A DNA stretch of 64,000 nt, from contig NZ_JAGMUL010000121.1 in the NCBI RefSeq assembly GCF_019049285.1, positions 1 to 64,000 on the forward strand, read 5' to 3'. A program made the position numbers and the translations under genes. The stretch is from Streptomyces sp. AC550_RSS872 (lineage in GTDB: Bacteria > Actinomycetota > Actinomycetes > Streptomycetales > Streptomycetaceae). Under the pieces are notes generated by a model that saw only the letters and a program-made list of their open reading frames with translations, did not search any database and was not told the origin of the DNA. This document shows positions 57,245-64,000 of the stretch, piece after piece; within the stretch, counting starts at the first letter, position 1; the number at the start of each line of letters is the position of its first letter.

Positions 57245-57988
57245 TTACCAGGGGGCGTTGCGGAGCACGGGCGCCTCGCCTTTCGCGGGCGTGCGGGGTT
57301 GGAGCTGGCCGAACCAGATGCGGTAGGTGAAGGGGAGGCACGTGATTCCCGGGACGCAGAATGCGAGCCACACCAGCCACGTGGGAGGGAAGTAGCTGGG
57401 TAGGGGCCAGGCGTCGTGGAACAGGGCGCCCATGCACACGTCCATGAGTACGACGAGTGGCGGGCCGATCCGGGTCGCCCCGGCTGTCCAGTCCAGTCGG
57501 CCGCCGCCCCAGTACGCGGCAAAGATCATGCTGAAGCCGACGTGCGCGGGGATGTAGAGCCAGCCGGCCCACCCTTCGCCCAGTCCGTTGGAGTAGGCGA
57601 CGCCGACCGTGGAGGCGGTGATGGCCAGCAGGTAGAGAATGCTGACTGTGGTGAGCAGCCGCCGGACCTGCCACTTCACGACTGGTTTGACCAGGATGTA
57701 GTCCCGGCGGTCCGGTGACCTGCCGCCGTCCGACGGCTCGGCGTCCCCCGTGCCGGTGTTGGTGTTGCCGAGGAGTGTGGTGGGGTTGGTCCCGGCGGCC
57801 ACGCAGTCCTGGGCGCGCTGCACGAGGTCGGCCGCCCGCTCATAGACGGCGGTGTCCGCTCCGGGCTGGGCTGCGCGGACGCTGACCGCGTGCCGGGTTC
57901 CGTCCAGCCAGTGGGCGGCATCATCGGTGTCCAGTTCGGGGGCGGCCCGGACGGCAAGGGGCAGCAGCTCGTCGGGTGCGGCGGCCAC
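57245..57988 (-). CDS. membrane protein, probably 5' interrupted
   Basis: A 247-residue frame from GTG 57988 with an N-terminal soluble part and about four membrane helices (LLTTVSILYLLAITASTVGV, WLYIPAHVGFSMIFAAYW, PLVVLMDVCMGALF, WLVWLAFCVPGITCLPFTY). The same frame stays open upstream without a start codon to a TGA at 58175-58177 (LAAALLTEVETDSG, GHEFVEQFLQHETLKP), and beyond that codon continues as another good frame. So this is likely the downstream part of a larger gene broken by one stop codon. Family not recognised. Confidence 0.6.
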   Translation of the reverse strand: MAAAPDELLPLAVRAAPELDTDDAAHWLDGTRHAVSVRAAQPGADTAVYERAADLVQRAQDCVAAGTNPTTLLGNTNTGTGDAEPSDGGRSPDRRDYILVKPVVKWQVRRLLTTVSILYLLAITASTVGVAYSNGLGEGWAGWLYIPAHVGFSMIFAAYWGGGRLDWTAGATRIGPPLVVLMDVCMGALFHDAWPLPSYFPPTWLVWLAFCVPGITCLPFTYRIWFGQLQPRTPAKGEAPVLRNAPW

Positions 57989-58174
57989 GGCACGGTGGGC
58001 GCCCTCGGCTAGCGCGGGATCCTCGGTGCTGACACGGGCGACGACGTGGAGGGTCTGGGTGCGCTGCGCGGGCTTGAGGGTTTCGTGCTGCAGGAACTGC
58101 TCGACGAATTCGTGCCCGCTGTCGGTCTCGACCTCGGTGAGCAGGGCTGCCGCCAGCGGCTCGCCGACCGAGCC

Positions 58175-58381
58175 TCAGTGGGCGCCGTCGGTGCTGGGGT
58201 AGGCGGCGGTCAGGATGTCATCCAGCGCGGCGAGGACTCGCTGGTCGGGCGGAGCCGAGGGGCCGTAGCCGCTGTGATGGGCGTCGTACCCGGCGCGGAT
58301 GACGGCCTGCCCGTCGCGGGCGGTGGCCGCCCCTGCGAGGAACTGGGCGGTGATCAGGCTCCGGATCAGCTTGGTGTTCAC
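58175..58381 (-). CDS. small hypothetical protein or N-terminal part of an interrupted gene
   Basis: A 68-residue frame from GTG 58381 (NTKLIRSLITAQFLAGAATA, RDGQAVIRAGYDAHHSGYGP, PPDQRVLAALDDILTAAYPS) ending TDGAH then TGA. It is in the same frame as the membrane protein at 57245-57988 and its upstream extension. Either a short separate gene or the N-terminus of that one. Confidence 0.5.
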   Translation of the reverse strand: MNTKLIRSLITAQFLAGAATARDGQAVIRAGYDAHHSGYGPSAPPDQRVLAALDDILTAAYPSTDGAH

Positions 58382-58449
58382 CGCACCCTGCGGAAGACGG
58401 GCCTCGGCGATCTTGCGTTCGCCGCCGCGGGCGCGTCCTTCCTGTAGCC

Positions 58450-59163
58450 CGGATATCCGCGGGCACCCTGGCTGCCACGCCCGAGCTGCCCGACCCTGAC
58501 AACCCGGCCTGGCGCGCGGCTCTGCCCCGGCTGCCCAGCGAGGCCATGCGGCACGACATGGCCGAACGGCTCGGCTCCGACGCGGTCCGCGCCGTCGGCC
58601 TGCTGAGACCGCTCGCCTTCGCGGAGGGCCAGGGCCTGCCCTGGGAGGACCTGTGGGCGCCACTTGCGAGCGCGTTGTCGGGGCGGACGTACACCGACGA
58701 CGACATCATGTGGCTGCGGCACGCGGCAGGCGCGTACGTGGTCGAGGCCACGGAATCCGGTCACTCCGCCTACCGCCTCTACCACGAGGCCCTGGCCGAA
58801 CACCTCAGGGCGGACGTGGACGCCACCGAGGCGCACGCCCGCATCACCCGCGCCCTCGTCGCGCGCGTCCCCCGCGCCCTCGACGGCGGACGTGACTGGA
58901 GCCGCGCCCACCCCTACACCCGGCGGTATCTGGCTGCCCACGCAGTACGGGGCGAGGTGCTCGACGTGGTCGTGACGGAGGCCGAGTTCCTCGTGCACGC
59001 CGACCCCGACGAGCTGATGTCCCACCTGCGCGAGGTGCGGTCCGGGCCCGCCTATCGGGCGGGGGAGATCTACCGCGCGTCCTTCGGCGCGCACCGCCGC
59101 GAGGACCCGAACGAGCGCCGCCGCATCCTCGCCCTGGGATGGCCCCGGAACTGCCGGTCACCC
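58450..59163 (+). pseudogene. STAND/WD40-type signalling protein, middle fragment
   Basis: A frame with strong coding bias but no natural ends: PELPDPDNPAWRAALPRLPS, EAMRHDMAERLGSDAVRAVG, LLRPLAFAEGQGLPWEDLWA, YVVEATESGHSAYRLYHEAL, AEHLRADVDATEAHARITRA. It matches the helical part that links the NTPase to the WD40 repeats in large Streptomyces STAND proteins. The NTPase and propeller parts are gone. Not a copy of the 51750 gene. Confidence 0.65.
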
Positions 59164-59271
59164 TCGACATGCCCGGCAAGGTCGCCGACTTCCTTCCCAC
59201 GACCGAGCCCGCCAACGAGCCGCGAGCCCCGCCGGGCACGGAACAGGCCAACAGGATCGGTGGCACGGCTT

Positions 59272-59385
59272 CTTACCGGTCCGGCCCGAACACCGACGGC
59301 AACTGCCGCCAGGTACAGCCCCAGGTAGCCACGAAGATGATCGCAGCGAGCGTTTCGCGGTCACCCGAGTGAGACGCGCCACCGA
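59272..59385 (-). pseudogene. IS5-type transposase scrap
   Basis: The minus strand reads DRETLAAIIFVATWGCTWRQ followed by LPSVFGP, the N-terminal conserved block of a group of IS5 transposases (I.FV..SG.TWRQLP..FG). About 35 residues remain. Confidence 0.5.
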
Positions 59386-59558
59386 CGCCTCGAACGGGAG
59401 CGTCTTTGTCCAGAGGGAGCCCGCGCGCAGGTGTCGCAGGTCGCCACGGCTCCGGTTGCGCCCGATCGGGTAGGCGGGGCCGGCCGGCCCGGTGTGCCTG
59501 CGGATGCCCATCCAGCTTCCGGTTACGTTCGCGGGGCCAGAGGTCAGAGGAGGCTGCG

Positions 59559-59951
59559 ATGACTGATCACCCGAACATTGCCGTGTTTCAGCGGGCCATG
59601 GCCGCCTTCGCGGCAGGCGACATGGAAGCGTTGGCGGAGGTGTTCCACCCTGATGTGGTGTGGCACAACCCCGGCCGGAGCTCGTTGGCCGGCGAGTACC
59701 ACGGTCGTGAGGCCGTCTTCGCTGCGTTCCAGAAGGAGTTCCAGCTCTCCGGGGGTACGTATCGGCCACAACTCCATGATGTGCTCGCCAACGACCAGCA
59801 CACGGTCGCCCTGCTCCACGTCACGGCCTCGCGTGAGGGCAAGGAGCTCGACATGGACTACGTGATCGTCTTCCACATCCGAGACGGAAGGATCACCGAG
59901 GGTTGGGCCCTGTGGTCCGATCAGAAGGCGTACGACGAGTTCTGGTCGTAG
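59559..59951 (+). CDS. SnoaL-like / NTF2-fold protein
   Basis: A 130-residue cone-shaped alpha+beta protein; ATG 59559 behind AGAGGAGG. FQRAMAAFAAGDMEALAEVF, HPDVVWHNPGRSSLAGEYHG and DYVIVFHIRDGRITEGWALW are typical of the SnoaL-like/NTF2 superfamily. Members are isomerases, cyclases, hydrolases or non-catalytic binders. Single gene. No catalytic residues can be named with confidence. Confidence 0.9.
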   Translation: MTDHPNIAVFQRAMAAFAAGDMEALAEVFHPDVVWHNPGRSSLAGEYHGREAVFAAFQKEFQLSGGTYRPQLHDVLANDQHTVALLHVTASREGKELDMDYVIVFHIRDGRITEGWALWSDQKAYDEFWS

Positions 59952-60002
59952 CGACACAAGACCCGCTGCGGTTGGGAGTATCGGAGTGCTCTGGTCGCGG
60001 AT

Positions 60003-60212
60003 TTGTTGGACGATCTCGCCGACACTGGCCCCAACAGTGAACCTTACGAGCAGCTGGCCATCGCATACCGTGACCTGCGCGAAGCCGCACGCCTGCTCAC
60101 CACGCACTGCCGCGCTTGGAGCGGAGCCGGAAAGCTGGCTCTGCGGCAACCCGCGTGGCGAACGCAGGCCGTGTGCGATGACGGCGTCGGCTTGGGCGTG
60201 GTGGTCATCTGA
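60003..60212 (+). CDS. small hypothetical protein
   Basis: A 69-residue frame (LDDLADTGPNSEPYEQLAIA, YRDLREAARLLTTHCRAW), helical and acidic at the start, preceded by an open region in the same frame. Codon bias is good in the first 45 residues and poor after. Not recognised; may be a fragment. Confidence 0.3.
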   Translation: MLDDLADTGPNSEPYEQLAIAYRDLREAARLLTTHCRAWSGAGKLALRQPAWRTQAVCDDGVGLGVVVI

Positions 60213-60294
60213 CGATGCGTCGTCGCGGGCCCTGGCGGTGCTCCACAAACATCAGGGGTGTGCTGGGCGCAGGTCAGAGCTCCGTGCCGTTCGG

Positions 60295-60576
60295 TCAGCT
60301 GAGCAGCCTGCTCAGTAGGCCTTCGCCTGCGTCTTGGTCAGAACTCTGTGCGGCCGGAGTCTCGGGTCGGTCGGGAATGCCTCCGATTCGGTTCACGCCG
60401 TGCCTGGGTGACGAGCTCGGCATTTCATGTCCGACCTGGTCTGGCTGGTCGTTCCCGGAAGCGGATTGAACGATGATGCCGCTGTTCTCTTCGTCCTCGG
60501 CGGTGGCTGGGCCAAGGGCGCCGAGGACTGCTGCGGCAGCCATGGCGGTTACGGTCAGGAGGTTGCGGATGCGCAT
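60295..60576 (-). CDS. small secreted hypothetical protein
   Basis: A 93-residue protein from ATG 60576 with GGAG ten bases upstream. Signal peptide IRNLLTVTAMAAAAVLGALG, cleavage around ATAED, then a short polar, probably disordered mature part (SGIIVQSASGNDQPDQVGHE). No domain known. The A+T-richer stretch at 60600-60660 upstream may be its promoter. Confidence 0.6.
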   Translation of the reverse strand: MRIRNLLTVTAMAAAAVLGALGPATAEDEENSGIIVQSASGNDQPDQVGHEMPSSSPRHGVNRIGGIPDRPETPAAQSSDQDAGEGLLSRLLS

Positions 60577-61556
60577 GTGGGGCGTTCTCCGTTCGAGTGC
60601 GGAACATTTGGACAGGGCCGTTATCATCATCAACAAATTTGGGCTTTTTCGGCCCAATGAGCCCATCTGTGGGCGAGGCGTCCCATAAAGCGAGTGGACT
60701 GTGGCGGGGGAGTGCCGGCCGCTGTGCTCGTGCGTTGATGCGCCACCCGGCGGACGCAGCCTCCGTCTGTGCGCGCAGCTCGTCCTCGCTGCGCCCGGTG
60801 CGGTTCCGCCTCGTTGGCCACGGTCGGCAGGGGCAGGCCCTCTGCCGCGGAGGCGGGAGGGTTCGCCGCGAACGGTGCGCGGCCGGCCTGATGCGTGGGT
60901 GCCATGCCGCCCGTGATGCCGTTCGCGCGGGCCTGACGTCAGCCGGCGACACCGTAGCAGCAGGTGCCCGCAACATCACGGCCGTGTTCTCGCAGATCTA
61001 ACCACCTCGGTGACGATCGCTTGCACTAGCACGTCGTTGACCTGCCGGGCAGTCACGAGGCCGCGATAGACAAGCACCGTCATTGGCCGCACACAAGAGC
61101 CGCCATAGCCCGACCAGGGTGGCTGTCACGCAACTTGGGACGATGGCCGCGACTCCTGCATTCACCTTGAGATCGGCTTCGGCGGCGGTCAGTAGGTCAT
61201 AGTCCCCGTAAGTGGCTGTTGTTGTTCCGAACTTGAGGAGTGCTGGTCGAACGGGAGTCACCTGAACTCCCGACCCGACCGGTCCTCCTCCGCCGTCGTG
61301 ACCTCCGGTACATCACATCGAGCGGCAGTACGACCGCGCGCACCGGGTGGACGTCACGTCGCCGAGGTGCCCGGCCGCGCGGCGAGGCCAGGGCACCCAC
61401 AGGCACGACGCCTGGCGTACCGCCACCACCAGCGTCCTCGCAGCAGTGCGCAGCTTGTCACCCGAGCGGTGGGAGGCGAGGACGTCCGCAGTAGCCAACC
61501 GGCGGCGACTGTGAAATCGCTGTCCGATCACCGGAGCACGGTGATAGACATCCGGC
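60577..61556. other. long stretch without a supported gene
   Basis: Contains overlapping open frames on both strands (for example 60597-61001 plus, 60998-61261 minus) with high Arg/Pro content and no recognisable family. 60600-60660 is A+T-rich and probably a promoter. The rest looks like decayed sequence. Confidence 0.4.
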
Positions 61557-62357
61557 GTGGAAAAGAATCTTGAGTTCCCTGGCCTGCTGCGACTGATCGA
61601 CGAACGGTCGACCGCATTCCGCGCCGCGGTCGCCGCCGCGCCCAGTCTTGACGCACAGGTGCCCACGTGCCCCGGGTGGACGCTGTTCGATCTGGTGAAG
61701 CACCTGGGTGGGGGAGACCGTTTCTGGGCCGCCATCGTCGGTGCGGGGCCTGCCGACGCTCCCCCGGCCGAGGCCGCCGCTGCGCGTGCCGCTCTGGTAG
61801 CGCCGCGGGAGCGTGAGGCCCTGCTGGCCTGGCTGGCCGCGTCGACGCAGCTTCTGCTGAGCGCCCTGCGCGAGGCCGGACCGGAGAGCGGTTGCTGGAC
61901 GTGGTGGCCTGCGTCGCAGTCACCGCCAACCTCCGGCGGTGTCGCCCGGCACCGGGTCCAGGAGACCGCGGTGCACACGTACGACGCCCAGCTCGCCTGG
62001 GGCGCCCCGCAGCCGCTGCCGGTCGAGGTGGTACTCGACGGTGTGGAGGAGTTCCTGTTCACCGTCTGCGGAACGCCGAGTGCTTGGCCGCACAAGCCCA
62101 CGGCCTTCGACTTCCACGCCGCCGAGGGCCGCTCCTGGCGCCTCACGGTCGACGGCGACGGCGCACGCTCCACCCGCATCCCCGCGCCCACTGCCGCGAC
62201 CGGCGAGGACTCGGACGCAGCCGGCGCCTCCATCCATGGCACGGCCAGTGAGTTGGTCCTCTACTTGTACGACCGGATCCAGGCCGATTCCTTGCACGTT
62301 GACGGAGATGCAGGGCTGCTCGACCTGCTCCGCGCCTGGGAGCCGGAGGAGAAGTAG
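61557..62357 (+). CDS. maleylpyruvate-isomerase-family mycothiol-dependent protein
   Basis: A 266-residue protein from GTG 61557 with a DinB-like four-helix N-terminal domain. TCPGWTLFDLVKHLGGGDRF carries the first metal His, and ARHRVQETAVHTYDAQLAWG the ExxxH metal residues, as in actinomycete mycothiol-dependent maleylpyruvate isomerases. A C-terminal SCP2/MDMPI-type domain follows (SWRLTVDGDGARS, GTASELVLYLYDRI). Many paralogues in Streptomyces have no assigned substrate. Complete gene. Confidence 0.92.
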   Translation: MEKNLEFPGLLRLIDERSTAFRAAVAAAPSLDAQVPTCPGWTLFDLVKHLGGGDRFWAAIVGAGPADAPPAEAAAARAALVAPREREALLAWLAASTQLLLSALREAGPESGCWTWWPASQSPPTSGGVARHRVQETAVHTYDAQLAWGAPQPLPVEVVLDGVEEFLFTVCGTPSAWPHKPTAFDFHAAEGRSWRLTVDGDGARSTRIPAPTAATGEDSDAAGASIHGTASELVLYLYDRIQADSLHVDGDAGLLDLLRAWEPEEK

Positions 62358-62763
62358 GACGTAGCGGGGGCGGTTGGCCGGGCCTCGAGCCGGTAGGACA
62401 CGATTCTTCGCCGGGTTCGTCAGTCGCGGCACCGGGCTCGAACCCGCGAGGCGGCCTCGGGGCGTCACCAAGCCGACCGTCTACCTGGGGGGCAGTGCGA
62501 GTTTGTCCGTCCCAGCGATCATGAGAAGCGACGCGACTGCCGTCGTCCCGATCTCGTCGAGAAGTCAGTCGATCGGGTGACTGCGGCGGCTGCCGTGCAT
62601 GAGAGCAGGGCCTCTTGGTAGCTCGAAGGGTGTCGAATCCAACGTGCGGTCCAGGAGGCCCTGTTGTCGCATTTCTACGGCAACGCGGGAGTTGGGGTCC
62701 ACTTCGGCCACTCTCGCGTGTGACTGTCTGGCTCACAGGTTCGGGAACGCCAGAGACCACGGG

Positions 62764-63582
62764 GTGCGCGAGCGTCGGTATCCCACCGACATGTCGGACG
62801 CCGAGTGGGCGGTGGTCCGGCCGCTGCTGCCGGTGCCGGGCTCGCTGCGGGGCCGGGGCGGGCAACCGGAGGCTTATTGCCACCGCGCGATGCTGGACGC
62901 GATCCGCTACCTGGTCGACAACGGCACGAAGTGGCGGGCCATGCCTGCCGACTTCCCACCGTGGGACCGGGTCTACGCGTTCTTCCGGCGCTGGCGCAAC
63001 CACGATCTGGTCCGCGAGTTCCACGACCGGCTCCGCCGCCTGGTCCGCGAGCGGGCCGGGCGGGACTCGGAGCCGGGCGCGGGCGTGATCGACTCGCAGT
63101 CGGTCAAAGCGGACGCGGTCGTCGGCTCTGACAGCCGCGGCTTGGACGGCGGCAAGCTGATCAACGGGCGCAAGCGGCACGTCGTGGCCGACACCCTTGG
63201 CCTGCTGCTCTCGGTGATGGTCACCGCAGCGGATGTGGGCGACCGCGCCGCGGCCCAGGTCCTGCTCACCCAGGTCACTGCCGCGCACCACCTGCTGGCC
63301 CTGGTCTGGGCCGACGGCAGATACACCGGCAGCCTCGTCGAGTACTGCCTCGCGGCCCTCGCCCTGGTCCTCTCCATCGTCAAACGCAGCGACGATATGC
63401 GCGGCTTCCTCGTGCTGCCCAAGCGGTGGATCGTCGAGCGGTTCTTCGCCCACTTGATGCGAAGTCGCCGTCTCGTGCGCGACTTCGAGCGTTCCATCGC
63501 CAGCGCGGAGGCGATGGTCTACTGGTCGATGACGATGCTCATGACCCGCCGCGTTGCCCGGCCACGTCCTTCGGGAGCGTGA
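62764..63582 (+). CDS. IS5-family transposase
   Basis: About 272 residues from GTG 62764 (VRERRYPTDMSDAEWAVVRP); the frame is open back to 62599. Full DDE set: GVIDSQSVKADAVVG (D), LVWADGRYTGSLVEY (D) and KRWIVERFFAHLMRSRRLVR (E). YLVDNGTKWRAMPADFPPWD is the usual N-terminal block. Uninterrupted, probably active. I could not fix its terminal inverted repeats. It is a different subtype from the copy at 8598. Confidence 0.9.
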   Translation: MRERRYPTDMSDAEWAVVRPLLPVPGSLRGRGGQPEAYCHRAMLDAIRYLVDNGTKWRAMPADFPPWDRVYAFFRRWRNHDLVREFHDRLRRLVRERAGRDSEPGAGVIDSQSVKADAVVGSDSRGLDGGKLINGRKRHVVADTLGLLLSVMVTAADVGDRAAAQVLLTQVTAAHHLLALVWADGRYTGSLVEYCLAALALVLSIVKRSDDMRGFLVLPKRWIVERFFAHLMRSRRLVRDFERSIASAEAMVYWSMTMLMTRRVARPRPSGA

Positions 63583-63775
63583 ATCGGCCAGGTGCCGGCT
63601 CGATCAGCCAGCCGCGCGCCGTCAGCCGCTTGGCCTTCGATCGCAGTGCCTCCACCTTTCCCGGTAGGGGGTCCAGGCCGAAGCAGACGGCCATCTCCTG
63701 GCACGTCAACGCTCCTTGACCGAGTCGGTTACGGTCGCTGAGGGCCTGCAGGATGCGCCGGGAGCTGTATCTGCC
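63575..63775 (-). pseudogene. winged-helix protein fragment beside IS
   Basis: The minus strand reads RYSSRRILQALSDRNRLGQG, ALTCQEMAVCFGLDPLPGKV, EALRSKAKRLTARGWLIEPA and PGRFTLP. This is a winged-helix unit like the one at 51480-51640 (another member, not a copy). The start is replaced by sequence antisense to the IS701 gene, so it is truncated at 5'. Confidence 0.5.
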
Positions 63776-63805
63776 CAAGTCCTGGACCTCGGATCCGGAC
63801 CGCTG

Positions 63806-64000
63806 CGCAGGGGCGAAGATTCCCGACGAGCGTGCGTTCGCCAAGGGCGATCTTGCGAAGGCCGTCATCATGCGGGCCCTGGCCTCGCCGCTGCCGATCG
63901 CCTGGGTGACCGCCGACTCGGCCTACGGCCAGGAGTGGCGGCTGCGCCGCATGCTGGAGGAAACCGGCGTCAGTTATGTCCTGGCCGTGCCGAAGTCCCA
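63806..64000 (+). pseudogene. IS701-family transposase, internal part, runs off the edge
   Basis: The frame IPDERAFAKGDLAKAVIMRA, LASPLPIAWVTADSAYGQEW and RLRRMLEETGVSYVLAVPKS is the DDE core of IS701-type transposases (second Asp in VTADSAYGQ), in one open frame to the last base. Its 5' part does not precede it directly, because the sequence before 63806 is non-homologous, so this copy is truncated. Confidence 0.8.

Noticed and set aside
1..64000. tRNA, rRNA or riboswitch genes
   Set aside because: No cloverleaf, rRNA segment or known riboswitch consensus was noticed when reading both strands; weak structures could be missed by eye.

Overview
The window is very G+C-rich DNA with strong third-position G/C bias, GTG starts and purine-rich ribosome binding sites. 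It carries typical actinomycete families (mycothiol-dependent isomerase-like protein, I36-type secreted inhibitor, PucR regulator, nSTAND1/WD40 protein, Tat-exported hydrolases). It reads as an accessory, probably subterminal, region of a Streptomyces chromosome or large plasmid. I count transposable elements or remnants of the IS5, IS21, IS630, IS701 and IS200/IS605 families, and more than fifteen gene fragments. Long intact stretches alternate with graveyards.

Layout. 1-11.4 kb: IS5-type transposase cut by the window edge, an exported NlpC/P60 protein, a methyltransferase, a decayed membrane-oxidoreductase gene, an SMI1/KNR4-like protein, an IS21-like shell with matching ends that encloses a NUDIX gene, an I36 inhibitor, a full IS5 copy touching the stop codon of a regulator, and fragments. 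11.5-18.3 kb: serine hydrolase, IS630 remnant, then a divergent polysaccharide-degrading pair (CE1 esterase with CBM13, and a Tat-exported glycoside-hydrolase-like protein) sharing two identical LacI-type operators. 18.6-22.8 kb: a compact isoprenoid cluster (ABC ATPase, permease, phytoene/squalene-synthase-like enzyme, polyprenyl synthetase, exported protein).

22.9-30.7 kb: a three-gene translationally coupled recombination module (tyrosine recombinase, XRE protein, 771-residue protein with nine zinc ribbons followed by a degenerate recombinase-like part), an aminoglycoside-phosphotransferase-like gene whose 3' end meets this module, an apparently intact IS605-type tnpA/tnpB element, and two immunity-like genes. 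30.7-38 kb: IS701 fragment, TetR regulator with a VOC protein and a broken reductase, and a frameshifted DNRLRE-domain toxin-like gene with a membrane partner. 38.6-41.2 kb: a second, decayed copy of the zinc-ribbon gene with an alpha/beta hydrolase gene sitting where most of the ribbons should be.

41.5-48.8 kb: acetyltransferase, desaturase with its ferredoxin reductase and divergent PucR regulator, small exported protein, and an AraC-cupin-SGNH hydrolase operon. 48.8-51.7 kb: a third decayed zinc-ribbon gene, an 89-bp inverted repeat around an acetyltransferase and a truncated IS5. 51.7-64 kb: a 1244-residue nSTAND1/WD40 protein, exported proteins, a STAND-protein fragment, an interrupted membrane-protein gene, a SnoaL-like protein, a mycothiol-type DinB-fold protein, another IS5 and an IS701 running off the edge.

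The most unusual system is the recombinase/XRE/zinc-ribbon module. Three copies of its large protein lie within 27 kb in three states of decay, which points to repeated arrival of one kind of mobile element. The isoprenoid cluster is the best candidate for an undescribed metabolic product. All function calls rest on reading translated sequence by eye; no database search was run.
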